From Candidatus Enterococcus willemsii (GTDB lineage Bacteria; Bacillota; Bacilli; Lactobacillales; Enterococcaceae): 64,000 nt of DNA. The notes below the pieces were generated by a model. It saw only the letters and a list, made by a program, of their open reading frames with translations. It ran no database searches and was not told the origin of the DNA. Shown one piece after another: positions 54,045-63,137 of the stretch. The DNA is taken from the NCBI RefSeq assembly GCF_009933335.1, contig NZ_MAEL01000003.1:1-64000 (forward strand), given 5' to 3'. A program made the position numbers and the translations under genes. Numbering within the stretch: position 1 is the stretch's first letter; every line of letters begins with the position of its first letter.

Positions 54045-54171
54045 ATTAAGCTACTGTCTATTTAGCATGCGGAAGAAGGACGTTATAGGATGTTTAAAAT
54101 GATACTGTACTAATCGCATTTGCCTCCTTTTCCAATCTTTGATACGGTAGAATTAGAAAGAAGGGATGCAC

Positions 54172-54366
54172 ATGAAGTATTTTAAATCAGAAAAAACTTA
54201 CTGGATACATAGTGGTATTTGTACGCTTACGATGTTTTTGATTCTATTATTTAGCTCACTCTTTAATTGGCGTTTATCCATGACGATGGTTATTATAATA
54301 ATCGCTATGGTGTTTCTGTATGCTAAACCAATCTATCGACAAATAACAATGAAACAAAAGAATTGA
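54172..54366 (+). CDS. Small membrane protein of unknown function
   Basis: A 64-residue protein with two hydrophobic helices (about 13-35 and 39-53) and a basic C-terminus. The ATG at 54172 follows AGAAGGG by 6 nt; an ATG at 54166 touches that site. It is divergent from the immunity gene. I do not recognise the family. Confidence 0.55.
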   Translation: MKYFKSEKTYWIHSGICTLTMFLILLFSSLFNWRLSMTMVIIIIAMVFLYAKPIYRQITMKQKN

Positions 54367-54581
54367 AAAAGGTTGGATTTATAGAGTGTTTTTTAGTTTA
54401 TACGTGCGTGTAACTTCTCAATTTTTAAAGTAATTTTCATATTCTTTTTATATCCCTTGTATTTTTTCTGTACTTTAATTGCAGAATAGTTTTAGAAGTA
54501 GAATCTCAAAATATTTAAAAAACACTATAGATACTATACAATGGTATAGAAGACATAGAAATGAAAAGAAGGTTGGTACTA

Positions 54582-55274
54582 TTGTCAAATTCAGAAATAC
54601 TATTTCGCTTGTTAATCGCTGCAGTGATTTCCGGAATTGTTGGTTTTGATCGAGAATATAAGAATCGACCAGCAGGAATTCGAACGCATATTTTAGTTTG
54701 TACAGGTGCAACGATTATTGCCTTGATTCAACGACAGATTGGGCTTGATGCGTTGGATATAGCCATTAATCAGCCTGAATTACGGAGTGTTGTGCGATCA
54801 GATGAAGCACGGTTGATTGCGCAAGTAGTGAGTGGAATTGGGTTTCTTGGTGCTGGAACAATCATTGTGACTAAAGAGTATGTTAAAGGATTGACGACCG
54901 CCGCTTCACTATGGGTGGTTGCCGGTATTGGATTGGCGTTGGGAATGGGCTATTATGAAATTGCTGGAATGGGCTTTGTGATTATCATGGTTGTGCTTAG
55001 CTTACTCAACAAAATTATTAGAGTGCCAACTTTAAAAAAAGTTGAGGTCAGTTTTGTACACAAGCTTCCAACGAAAGAATTTTTGAGTCAGTATTTTGAA
55101 GAAAACCATATTAAAATTCGGGATGTTAATTTTGATGTTCAAATACGAGATGAGCGCCGGATTTATACCAATGTATATACCATTGAGTTACCGAAAGGAT
55201 ATTCTTATGCAGAAATGGTAGAGGAGCTCAGCTTGTATAAAAATATAGTTCGTATTCGCTTAATCAGTGTATAG
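54582..55274 (+). CDS. MgtC/SapB-family membrane protein
   Basis: A protein of about 230 residues with four to five N-terminal helices and a C-terminal cytoplasmic ACT-like domain. The MgtC signature is clear: RLLIAAVISGIVGFDREYKN, GIRTHILVCTGATII, and GIGFLGAGTIIV. Family members are linked with magnesium limitation and, in pathogens, with survival in host cells. I prefer the TTG at 54582, 8 nt after AAGAAGG, giving the usual N-terminus; an ATG at 54561 lacks a site. It may be cotranscribed with the PhzF-like gene 26 nt downstream. Confidence 0.88.
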   Translation: MSNSEILFRLLIAAVISGIVGFDREYKNRPAGIRTHILVCTGATIIALIQRQIGLDALDIAINQPELRSVVRSDEARLIAQVVSGIGFLGAGTIIVTKEYVKGLTTAASLWVVAGIGLALGMGYYEIAGMGFVIIMVVLSLLNKIIRVPTLKKVEVSFVHKLPTKEFLSQYFEENHIKIRDVNFDVQIRDERRIYTNVYTIELPKGYSYAEMVEELSLYKNIVRIRLISV

Positions 55275-55300
55275 GAGCTTATCGCAAAGGAGAAAATAAG

Positions 55301-56191
55301 ATGAAATCAGTAAAAGTCTATCATTATGATTCGTTTAGTACTGAGGCAAATAAAGGCAATCCAGCAGGTGTAGTGTTAACTGGCGAAGAGTTAACAACTG
55401 AAGAGATGCAAGAAATTGCTTTAAAAGTGGGCTTTAATGAAACAACCTTTGTGATCAACTCTGATAGAGCAGATGTAGGATTACGATTTTTTACACCTGG
55501 TCACGAAATGACGCTTTGTGGACATGGAACTGTCGCAACGTTATATGCGTTGCAGACGACAGGGGTGTTAACGAAAACAGAAGTAACTGTGGAAACGAAA
55601 GCAGGGGTATTACCAATAACAATTGGACAACTAAATGATCAAGTAGCGATTAAAATGACACAAGCAACACCAGAATTCGTCGCATTTAATGGCAATCCAG
55701 CGGAGTTGGCTCACGTTATGGGGATTACTCCTGATGACATAGATGAAAATTTACCAATTGTATATGGAAGTACAGGAACGTGGACATTGTTAGTCCCAAT
55801 TAAAAAATTGACGACTTTTGAGCAAATGAAACCAGTAAACGCGCAATTTCCTGAAGTGTTGCAAGAAATGCCAAATGTTTCCATTCATCCATTTTGTTTT
55901 GAAACCTATGATGCCACAGCGGATATGCATGGACGCCATTTTTCTTCCCCATTATCAGGAACGGTAGAAGATCCAGTTACAGGAACTGCATCCGGTGTGA
56001 TGGGGGCGTATGTTGCGAAATATATCCATGAAAATCAACAACATCTACAATTAACCATTGAACAAGGCCAAGAAATCAAACGGAATGGTCGAGTGAAGGT
56101 GACAGTTTCAGTAGAACAAGAGCAAATGCACATTGCTATTACTGGCACCGCAGTCTATGTGCAAGCGTTTGACATTGTGTTAGGGAAGTAG
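55301..56191 (+). CDS. PhzF-family isomerase
   Basis: A 296-residue protein of the PhzF/YddE family with the diaminopimelate-epimerase-like fold. The conserved N-terminal stretch GNPAGVVL near 20, the catalytic Glu region NETTFV near 46, and the substrate loop LCGHGTVATLYAL near 72 and DPVTGTASG near 226 are present. Function outside phenazine producers is unknown. Its end overlaps the convergent gene by 12 nt. Confidence 0.9.
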   Translation: MKSVKVYHYDSFSTEANKGNPAGVVLTGEELTTEEMQEIALKVGFNETTFVINSDRADVGLRFFTPGHEMTLCGHGTVATLYALQTTGVLTKTEVTVETKAGVLPITIGQLNDQVAIKMTQATPEFVAFNGNPAELAHVMGITPDDIDENLPIVYGSTGTWTLLVPIKKLTTFEQMKPVNAQFPEVLQEMPNVSIHPFCFETYDATADMHGRHFSSPLSGTVEDPVTGTASGVMGAYVAKYIHENQQHLQLTIEQGQEIKRNGRVKVTVSVEQEQMHIAITGTAVYVQAFDIVLGK

Positions 56192-56656
56192 CGTCTGTAT
56201 AGTTGATGTATCTAAAAAATGTAACTCATTTTCAGCAGCCATTTTTGATGGATAGCAGGTCAAATGGATTGGTATGAGATGTTGCGTCCAGACAGAAGCG
56301 ATTTGTAAAAAATATTCTATTGATTCTGCGACAAGAAAGCTCTCATTTTTTGTATTGATGTAAATAATAGGAAAACTGTGGTTTTCTAAATCAGTATAAA
56401 TTTGTCCGAAAAGTCCGCCTGAACGATCATGTGCAAAGACTTCTACCGCTGGCACGGTATAAATATTTAGTGTAGGAAGATTATCTTCAAAAATAAAATG
56501 AATATCATAGTCATTTGCGTAGCGCTCATATTCGGTATTTTTATCATGGGTTGGCATAGCAGTTATTTTTGTACCCGCAGGAATAATTGTATAGGCAGTG
56601 CTGAAAAAGCCGAAATTTCCAGCAAATAAAGTGATGTCTAAGTAACGTGTTTCCAT
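56180..56656 (-). CDS. Hypothetical protein, 158 residues
   Basis: A soluble, acidic protein of 158 residues with no signal peptide or membrane segment and no family that I recognise. The start is an ATG with a GGAGCAAATTC ribosome site. Its 3' end overlaps the end of the convergent phzF gene by 12 nt. The segments VEVFAHDRSGGLFGQIYTD and NTKNESFLVAESIEYFLQ suggest a compact protein like the SMI1/KNR4 fold, but this is only an impression. Confidence 0.65.
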   Translation of the reverse strand: METRYLDITLFAGNFGFFSTAYTIIPAGTKITAMPTHDKNTEYERYANDYDIHFIFEDNLPTLNIYTVPAVEVFAHDRSGGLFGQIYTDLENHSFPIIYINTKNESFLVAESIEYFLQIASVWTQHLIPIHLTCYPSKMAAENELHFLDTSTIQTLLP

Positions 56657-56795
56657 GAATTTGCTCCTTTTTTTAATAAATTAATCGTCGCATTTGCAGC
56701 AAAGAAAGTCAACCAACGAAATAATCGAATCTAGGTGCAGTTGCTTGTTTTCAAAATTAGAAATCCGTATACTAAGAATCAAAGGAGAGGATTCT

Positions 56796-57578
56796 ATGTC
56801 AGAGTATCAACTACCGAAAGTTTGGGAATGGAACGAAGAAGGAACAAAAAGTGGTAATCAACCCGTCGCAGGTAGTCGTTTTGAACAAACACTTCCGATT
56901 GGCGAACAACCTTTACAAGTATATTCATTAGGCACACCGAATGGGATTAAAGTAACGATTATGCTGGAAGAATTAAAAGAAGCAGGCATAAGTGAAGCAA
57001 CCTATGATTTGTATAAAATTAATATCGGTGAAGGGGATCAATTTGGTAGTGATTTTGTTAAAATCAATCCGAATTCGAAAATTCCAGCAATGGTGGATTA
57101 TTCAGAAGAGGAGCCGATTCGTGTCTTTGAATCTGTCTCAATTTTGCTGTATTTAGCAGAAAAATTTGATCGATTTATTCCACACACGCTGGCTGAAAAA
57201 ACAGAATTAATGAACTGGCTATTCTGGCAAACAGGTGCTGCACCATTTGTTGGTGGTGGATTTGGTCACTTCTTTGCTTATGCACCATTTGCACAAGAAT
57301 ATCCAATCAATCGTTATACAATGGAAACCAAACGTCAGTTGGATTTATTGGATAAACAGTTAGCAAACCATGCGTATATTACCGGCGATGAATATACAAT
57401 TGCTGATATGGCAATTTGGCCATGGTATGGTCGTTTAGTACAAGGCGATTTGTACAGCGGTTCAGCAGAATTTTTAAATGTGAAAGAATACAAACATTTA
57501 AACGCTTGGGCGGATAAAATTAGCCAACGTCCAGCCGTTAAACGTGCGTTGGAAGTCGAATATAAAGAAATAAATTAA
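56796..57578 (+). CDS. Glutathione S-transferase, YghU-like
   Basis: A 260-residue enzyme of the YghU/YfcG (Nu-class) type with a thioredoxin-like N-terminal domain (SLGTPNGIKVTIMLEEL near 49, NPNSKIPAMVD near 91, ESVSILLYLAEKF near 110) and an all-helical C-terminal domain (DEYTIADMAIWPWY near 205). YghU-type enzymes have disulfide reductase and peroxidase activity with two bound glutathiones. The ATG at 56796 follows AAAGGAGAGG. Confidence 0.9.
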   Translation: MSEYQLPKVWEWNEEGTKSGNQPVAGSRFEQTLPIGEQPLQVYSLGTPNGIKVTIMLEELKEAGISEATYDLYKINIGEGDQFGSDFVKINPNSKIPAMVDYSEEEPIRVFESVSILLYLAEKFDRFIPHTLAEKTELMNWLFWQTGAAPFVGGGFGHFFAYAPFAQEYPINRYTMETKRQLDLLDKQLANHAYITGDEYTIADMAIWPWYGRLVQGDLYSGSAEFLNVKEYKHLNAWADKISQRPAVKRALEVEYKEIN

Positions 57579-57581
57579 AGA

Positions 57582-57620
57582 AAAACTCGTTGTCTTGAAT
57601 GTAGAGACAACGAGTTTTTT
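57582..57620 (+). terminator. Terminator after the GST gene
   Basis: A 14-bp stem (AAAACTCGTTGTCT with its complement) is followed by six Ts. Confidence 0.9.
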
Positions 57621-57731
57621 GTTTTCAGGAAGCAAGAATGATTTTTTTCATAGCTGACTGAAATTGTTGACCAAAAATAAAAAGAAATCCCTCCTATAAT
57701 AAGAGTATCAAAACAAGAGGGGGAACAATTC

Positions 57732-60290
57732 ATGAAATGGTATCAATTAGCAAATACTAAAATTATGGAACAATTAAATACAACAAAAACTGGGTTAACA
57801 TCAGAAGAAAGGACGCATCGTCTGGAAACATCCGGTTATAATCGAATGAAAGAAGGAAAACAGTTAAAGGGCTGGCAAAAAGTACTGAAGCATTTCACCG
57901 ATTTATTAATGGTAGTGTTATTAGCAGCAGCTATTCTAAAATTTGTGACAGGTGAATATGTTGAAGGGACAATTATTTTCTTAGTTGTTATCGTGAATGG
58001 TTTTGTCGGTTATTGGCAAGAGCGCAAAGCAGAAGAATCGCTGAATGGCTTGAAGCAAATGATGGGACAAGAAGCAGTGATTTTGATTGAAGGGAACCGT
58101 CAAACAGTTTCAACTGAAGAATTGGTGCAAGGAGATATCGTTGTACTATCTGCAGGTGATGTTGTGCCAGCAGATATTCGTTTAATCGAAGTACATGATT
58201 TACTGATTGAGGAATCGATTTTAACTGGTGAATCAGAAGCAGCAGAAAAAACGGTAGAATGTTTGCTCGATGAGCTACCTGCAGGAGATCAGAAAAATAT
58301 GGCATTCTCAGGGACACACGTGCAAGCCGGGACAGCGATAGGGATAGTTGTTGAAGTTGGTGATAATACAGAAATTGGTAAAATCAACCAAGCATTGCAA
58401 TCTGTTCAATCTCAAACAACACCACTTGTGAAAAAACTTCAAAATCTGAATCAACAAATTTTTCGAGGTATTATGGGGTTGATTGTCTTCTTAGTATTCT
58501 TTACCACACTTCATTATGGGATGGAATGGCAACTCATGTTTTCTGCAATGATTGCCTTGATTGTTGCAATGATTCCAGAAGGATTGCCGGCAGTGTTGAC
58601 AATGATTTTATCAATTGGTGTGAAAGAAATGTCAGAAGAAAATGCGATTATCAAAAGCATGCCTTCTGTGGAAACATTAGGTTCAATGACAGTTATTTGT
58701 TCAGATAAGACAGGAACACTAACAAAAAATGAGATGACCGTGGTCAATGTTGCAACAACCCAAGCTGAACGTTTAGTAGAGATTATGAACAACTGCCAAG
58801 AACTAAAACAAACGGATAACCAAGAAGCGACGATGTTAACAGGAAATCCGACAGAGTTAGCTTTACTACACTATGTAGAAGAGCATGCACCAATGCTACG
58901 TTTAAAATCCGTAGAAAGTAAAATCCCATTTAGTTCAAGTTATAAATATATGGCAACTCTACATTTAGAAGACAACCAAGCAGTGATTTTTGTCAAAGGT
59001 GCCCCAGAAGTTTTACTAGCTAAGTCAAATCTAAGTCAAGAAGAACGTGGACAGTGGCAAAAACAAGCCACACAATTCGCACAACAAGGACAACGAGTGC
59101 TAGGCTTTGCTTTTAAAGAGGTTGCTACGGACTTAGAATTGTCCCACGAAGCATTAACGAATCTGACGTTTGCTGGTCTTACGGGTATTATCGACCCGCC
59201 AAAAGAGAGTGCCATTCAAGCAGTTAAAGAATGTCAGCAAGCGGGAATTGTCGTGAAAATGATTACCGGTGACCACAAAGAAACAGCCAAAGCAATTGGG
59301 AAACAAATTGGTCTGACAAATACAGAAATTGTTTTAGAAGGAAGGGATATCGATCAGTTAAGTGAAGAAGAATTAACAAGTCAAGTCAAGCAAGTTGATG
59401 TGTTTGCTAGAACAACACCTGAGCATAAATTACGATTAGTGAGTGCATTGCAAGCAAATGGTGAAATTGTTGGAATGACTGGAGACGGTGTGAACGATGC
59501 ACCTGCACTGAAAAAAGCTGACATCGGTATTGCCATGGGAATTAAAGGCAGTGAAGTCAGCAAGCAAGCAGCAGATATGGTTTTGGCAGATGATAATTTC
59601 CACACGATTGCCAAAGCAGTCAAAGAAGGACGGAAAATTTTTGATAACTTGAAAAAAACAATCAACTTCTTTTTACCCACTTCTTTAGCACAAGGATTAG
59701 TCGTAGTGTTTGCACTCTTAATGAATCGGCCATTACCCTTATCACCAATTCAAATTTTATGGGTGAACATGGTAACGACGATTACGTTATCTTATGCGCT
59801 AGGTTTTGAAAAAGCTGGCAAAGATACCATGAATCGACCACCACGAGCAACTAATGAAGGCATACTCTCAAAGTACAGCATCTTTAGAATTGGGTATGTC
59901 TCTCTATTAATCATTATTCCTGCGTACTTCTTGGCGATACAGTTTGAAGGACAAGCCCTACAACAAACCATCTTGTTACAAAATATCGTCTTAGCTCAAG
60001 GATTATATATGATTAATTGTCGTGAATTGACCAGTCCATCGATTAATAAAGGCTTATTCGAGAATCGCCCACTGTTCTTTTCATTAGCAGTCCTAGCGAT
60101 TCTACAATTCACAGTCCTTTTCTTACCAACTATGCAACAATGGATTGGCACAACTTCTCTGACTATGACACAGCAGCTATTGATTTTCGCAAATGCGGCA
60201 CTGTTATTCGCCATCGTTGAAATAGAGAAAGTTGTGACAACAGCTATTCAGCGCAAACGAAAGCGTGCAGTCTCTATCAAAGCATCATAA
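57732..60290 (+). CDS. P-type cation ATPase, P2 (calcium-type) family
   Basis: An 852-residue P-type ATPase of the PacL/SERCA-like class. The actuator motif TGES is near 163, the phosphorylated Asp in CSDKTGTLT near 325, and [20 protein letters not shown] near 582. Residues in helices 4 and 6 (IPEGLP and the NMVTT segment) are those of calcium or related cation pumps. Ion specificity is not certain. No regulator is adjacent except a convergent Mga-like gene whose last 6 nt overlap this gene. Confidence 0.92.
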   Translation: MKWYQLANTKIMEQLNTTKTGLTSEERTHRLETSGYNRMKEGKQLKGWQKVLKHFTDLLMVVLLAAAILKFVTGEYVEGTIIFLVVIVNGFVGYWQERKAEESLNGLKQMMGQEAVILIEGNRQTVSTEELVQGDIVVLSAGDVVPADIRLIEVHDLLIEESILTGESEAAEKTVECLLDELPAGDQKNMAFSGTHVQAGTAIGIVVEVGDNTEIGKINQALQSVQSQTTPLVKKLQNLNQQIFRGIMGLIVFLVFFTTLHYGMEWQLMFSAMIALIVAMIPEGLPAVLTMILSIGVKEMSEENAIIKSMPSVETLGSMTVICSDKTGTLTKNEMTVVNVATTQAERLVEIMNNCQELKQTDNQEATMLTGNPTELALLHYVEEHAPMLRLKSVESKIPFSSSYKYMATLHLEDNQAVIFVKGAPEVLLAKSNLSQEERGQWQKQATQFAQQGQRVLGFAFKEVATDLELSHEALTNLTFAGLTGIIDPPKESAIQAVKECQQAGIVVKMITGDHKETAKAIGKQIGLTNTEIVLEGRDIDQLSEEELTSQVKQVDVFARTTPEHKLRLVSALQANGEIVGMTGDGVNDAPALKKADIGIAMGIKGSEVSKQAADMVLADDNFHTIAKAVKEGRKIFDNLKKTINFFLPTSLAQGLVVVFALLMNRPLPLSPIQILWVNMVTTITLSYALGFEKAGKDTMNRPPRATNEGILSKYSIFRIGYVSLLIIIPAYFLAIQFEGQALQQTILLQNIVLAQGLYMINCRELTSPSINKGLFENRPLFFSLAVLAILQFTVLFLPTMQQWIGTTSLTMTQQLLIFANAALLFAIVEIEKVVTTAIQRKRKRAVSIKAS

Positions 60291-61718
60291 ATACTGCGCA
60301 AGAGTGAGCTCGGTTAATTGCCGTAGCTCATTTTTTGTTGGTATCGCTGAAATATAGACGACTTGTACAGGCAATGATTCTAACAAGACATTGGAAATGA
60401 TAAAATCTTGTGGTTCAAAAGCAATGTGATTGATTTGAGAAACTTCCAGACTGGTTAAATGCACACGACGTCCTAATAAATCTGTTAATTCTTGTTGTAA
60501 AAAAGCTTTCCATGCAGGCTCTCCTTGAAAGATAAAGTAGACCGTCATAATCTTCGGCTGTAAAGAAAATAGAGCTTGTTGTTCCAATAAAGAAATCAAA
60601 TTCAACAAGTACCTGGGATTTTCTAACTGAATCACTGGACGAATAATCGCTAATAGTTCTTCTTCGCTTTGATAGCGCGTTGGATTTTTTCGTTCAGTCA
60701 ATAATTCTTGGTATTCCAATTGAAATTGTTCTGATAGCCAAGTTGATTCATTGTATTTTAATAGTAGTAGCAGTAAGTTTTCTGTTAGTTGTGACTGTTT
60801 GAGAGAGAACTCTGTTTGCTCAGCAATTTGTTCGGTTAGTTGTTCTGCAAGAGCGGATAATGTAGGGTAATTTGCTTCTAAAACAATTGTTGAATCAAAT
60901 GTATTATTGTAATTCCAACTTTCTAAGAAACAGAAAAAAGCGAAAAATAATTCTTCGTTTTGTAAATAAACACCTTCTGTTTGATACAATTCAATTAAAG
61001 GATGACGATAAAGCTGATACAAATAATCTTCTGAATGAAATGGGAACTCCTCAATACGACAATTTGCTTTAATTCGAATGGCATTAATAAAAAACCAACA
61101 CATGCCAAATACTTCTTCTGTTTCAACGGCTAAAGAAGCGTATTCCAACTGCTTTAAATACCGAAAATAATGCTCTTCATGGATACTATATTCTTCAAAA
61201 AAATAATTATTATGTGTAAAAGGAATCAATAGGCGATGGAAGAAAATCCGGATAGCACTCTCATTACCAACTAACTTTGCTGTGTTTGTCGTCAGTTTGA
61301 TTTGGATGTGATAGGCATGTAACTGTTGATTCATTTTTTTCGTATGACGCTTTAAGGTTTCATAGGAAACACTATTGTCTTGTAAAAAAGTTGCGGTGGA
61401 TAGTTCTTTGGTAAAAAACAATGCTTTGATAAATTGAATGCTAATAGATTGCGGCAAAAAAAGTGACCATAAGTCATTAGGTATTTGCTGACCATCATTA
61501 ATCAGTTGGATTCCTTGGTTTCCCGACTCAATTTGCCAACCAACTGGTAATTGTTCACGAATAACTTGCAAATCAGAAAAAATAGTCCGTTCAGTCGTTT
61601 CAACTTGTCGTGCAAGCTCTTTAACCGTAATGGCTGGATGATTTAATAATTTCTCCAATAAAGCAATTTGACGTTGCATATCCTTTTCAGTAATAATTTT
61701 TTTTAATAATAGATACAT
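60285..61718 (-). CDS. Mga-family transcriptional regulator
   Basis: A 477-residue regulator with N-terminal helix-turn-helix domains ([20 protein letters not shown], about 28-47, and a second at [16 protein letters not shown]), a central PRD-like region and a C-terminal EIIB-like segment, as in Mga of streptococci and the Mga-like proteins of enterococci. Its activity is probably set by PTS phosphorylation. The ATG at 61718 follows GGAGGTG; a longer frame crosses a hairpin. Its target is not visible; no virulence gene lies beside it. Confidence 0.85.
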   Translation of the reverse strand: MYLLLKKIITEKDMQRQIALLEKLLNHPAITVKELARQVETTERTIFSDLQVIREQLPVGWQIESGNQGIQLINDGQQIPNDLWSLFLPQSISIQFIKALFFTKELSTATFLQDNSVSYETLKRHTKKMNQQLHAYHIQIKLTTNTAKLVGNESAIRIFFHRLLIPFTHNNYFFEEYSIHEEHYFRYLKQLEYASLAVETEEVFGMCWFFINAIRIKANCRIEEFPFHSEDYLYQLYRHPLIELYQTEGVYLQNEELFFAFFCFLESWNYNNTFDSTIVLEANYPTLSALAEQLTEQIAEQTEFSLKQSQLTENLLLLLLKYNESTWLSEQFQLEYQELLTERKNPTRYQSEEELLAIIRPVIQLENPRYLLNLISLLEQQALFSLQPKIMTVYFIFQGEPAWKAFLQQELTDLLGRRVHLTSLEVSQINHIAFEPQDFIISNVLLESLPVQVVYISAIPTKNELRQLTELTLAQYL

Positions 61719-61792
61719 CGTGCCACCTCCGTCTGCTATAAGCATACGAGGAATGTTTGGAAGGGTCAATGATAATGGGCGAAAGATAGCAG

Positions 61793-61820
61793 AAAAAGTT
61801 GGGTTTGCACCAACTTTTTT
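61793..61820. terminator. Terminator-like hairpin in the leader of the Mga-like gene
   Basis: AAAAAGTTGG and CCAACTTTTTT form a 10-bp stem around a 7-nt loop, with T-runs on both strands. It lies 75 nt upstream of the Mga-like start and could act as a leader attenuator or isolate the two divergent genes. Confidence 0.65.
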
Positions 61821-61932
61821 CAGTCTAGTTATACACATTCTTTCAATGGTTTTAAAGGATGTTTTGAGTTGTTTTTTACCTTTAGTGGGATGAAAATAGT
61901 TTTTTATTTAGCCTATAAAATAAATATATCTT

Positions 61933-61946
61933 CTTCACAATCGTGA
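61933..61946. promoter_or_regulatory. Palindrome upstream of the SorC-family gene
   Basis: TTCACAATCGTGAA is a palindrome with 5-bp arms. A related TTGTGAATGT lies at 61988-61997. Both resemble the core of the 13-bp repeats before the dehydrogenase gene, so they may be autoregulatory sites of the SorC-family protein. Confidence 0.45.
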
Positions 61947-62023
61947 ATTCAGTATAACTTTATTGGTGGGAACATTTTTTTATGCTATTGTGAATGTATA
62001 AAATGCGTAAAGGAGAATTATAA

Positions 62024-62968
62024 ATGAAAGATGTTGAAGACAAATTATTAGTGAAAATTGCTCAAATGTATTATCAAGAAGATAAAAATCAAAGCCAAAT
62101 TTCAAAAGAACTGAATATTCATCGGAGTACCATCAGTAGATTATTGAAAAAGTCTCGGGAAGAAGGCATTGTAAATATTTCAATTAATTATGATTTAGCA
62201 GGAACTTACTCACTAGAAAAAGAATTGGAAGCAAAATATGATTTGTTGAAGGCGATTGTAGTACCAACTGCTGTAGACATTCAGTCAGTACAAAAAGTGC
62301 AATCATTGGGAAAAGCTACTAATGAATTTTTACAATCTATTTTAGTTGATGATATGATCATTGGTTTTTCTTGGGGACAAGCAATGTCTGTGGTTTCGGA
62401 AGAATTAAATGATACTAAAGCAGAAAACCTTACCTGTATTCCTCTGATTGGTGGACCTGCTGGACGATTAATTAGTGAGTATCATGTCAATACAATTACT
62501 TATACAGCATCCAAAGTACTAAATGCAAAAGCTTTGTTGATTGATGCTCCTGCTTTTCCAGAAACTAAAGAATTAAAAGATGCGTTATTAGCGAATGAGT
62601 TTAATCAAGAATTATTACATCTATGGAAAAAACTGTCTGTTGCCATTTTTGGTATTGGGAGTCCTCAAATTAAGGATAGTGATCGTTGGCAATTATTTTA
62701 TGGAGAAGATGTATTAAGTCAAGTAAATACACAAGTTGCAGGGGATGTTGTTTCTAGATTCTACGATGTTAATGGTGAACACATTCCAAATGATTTAGAT
62801 AATCGTTTGATTGGGATATCAATTGAGGATTTAAAAGCTGTTCAGTATCGGATTGCTGTTGCAGAATCTCTAGAAAAAGTTGAAGCGATTAAATCAGCTT
62901 TACTGGGGAAATATATGAATGTTTTGGTGACAACTCAAGAAACAGCCGATGCTATTTTAAATGAATAA
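62024..62968 (+). CDS. SorC-family (DeoR-like) regulator of the sorbose operon
   Basis: A 314-residue regulator with an N-terminal helix-turn-helix (QSQISKELNIHRSTISRLLK, about 24-43) and a C-terminal sugar-phosphate-binding domain of the SorC type (GFSWGQAMSVVSEEL near 108, IPLIGGPAGR near 133, FGIGSPQ near 210). It precedes a sorbitol-6-phosphate dehydrogenase gene and a mannose-family PTS gene, the order of sorR-sorF-sorA in Lactobacillus casei. The effector would be L-sorbose-1-phosphate or a related ester. Confidence 0.88.
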   Translation: MKDVEDKLLVKIAQMYYQEDKNQSQISKELNIHRSTISRLLKKSREEGIVNISINYDLAGTYSLEKELEAKYDLLKAIVVPTAVDIQSVQKVQSLGKATNEFLQSILVDDMIIGFSWGQAMSVVSEELNDTKAENLTCIPLIGGPAGRLISEYHVNTITYTASKVLNAKALLIDAPAFPETKELKDALLANEFNQELLHLWKKLSVAIFGIGSPQIKDSDRWQLFYGEDVLSQVNTQVAGDVVSRFYDVNGEHIPNDLDNRLIGISIEDLKAVQYRIAVAESLEKVEAIKSALLGKYMNVLVTTQETADAILNE

Positions 62969-62976
62969 GAAACCGA

Positions 62977-63018
62977 GTAGAGAGCTAGGAATCACTATCT
63001 TGGTATCTCTACTTTTTT
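62977..63018 (+). terminator. Terminator after the SorC-family gene
   Basis: GTAGAGA and TCTCTAC pair around a 22-nt region that may extend the stem, followed by six Ts. Confidence 0.75.
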
Positions 63019-63031
63019 ATTTACATTTTTC

Positions 63032-63044
63032 ACATTTGTGATTT
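63032..63044. promoter_or_regulatory. Left operator half, sorbose-type operon
   Basis: ACATTTGTGATTT is the left member of a perfect 13-bp inverted pair; the right member is at 63112-63124. It lies just upstream of the -35 box and is a likely binding site for the SorC-family regulator. Confidence 0.6.
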
Positions 63045-63057
63045 GTAAATAAAAAAG

Positions 63058-63086
63058 TTGACAAACGCTTTCATGAGTATTATTAT
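63058..63086 (+). promoter_or_regulatory. Sorbose-type operon promoter with cre-like site
   Basis: TTGACA at 63058-63063 is a consensus -35 box and TATTAT at 63081-63086 a good -10, with 17 nt between. TGACAAACGCTTTCA at 63059-63073 contains a cre-like half site (TGAAAGCG on the minus strand) overlapping the -35 box, so CcpA repression is plausible. Confidence 0.8.
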
Positions 63087-63111
63087 GTGATTTATAACGA
63101 ATGTTAAATTT

Positions 63112-63124
63112 AAATCACAAATGT
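63112..63124. promoter_or_regulatory. Right operator half, sorbose-type operon
   Basis: AAATCACAAATGT is the exact reverse complement of the repeat at 63032-63044. It lies directly before the ribosome site AGGAGAGG of the dehydrogenase gene. Centres of the two sites are 80 nt apart, with the promoter between them. Confidence 0.6.
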
Positions 63125-63137
63125 TAGGAGAGGTAAT

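Larger units (their letters stand above)
61719..62023. other. Divergent interval between the Mga-like gene and the SorC-family gene
   Basis: The interval holds the ribosome site and leader of the Mga-like gene, the hairpin at 61793-61820, and on the right the palindrome at 61933-61946 and the leader of the SorC-family gene. No further gene is seen. Confidence 0.6.

Noticed and set aside
54051-54119. 22-residue open frame upstream of the immunity gene, considered as a bacteriocin or pheromone precursor
   Set aside because: It starts 3 nt after a GGAGG, too close for good initiation, and lacks the double-glycine leader, YGNGV motif and cysteines of class IIa bacteriocins.
54367-54581. Magnesium riboswitch or proline-rich leader peptide before the mgtC-like gene
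   Set aside because: No conserved M-box core or leader frame with a ribosome site was found; the interval is simply AT-rich.
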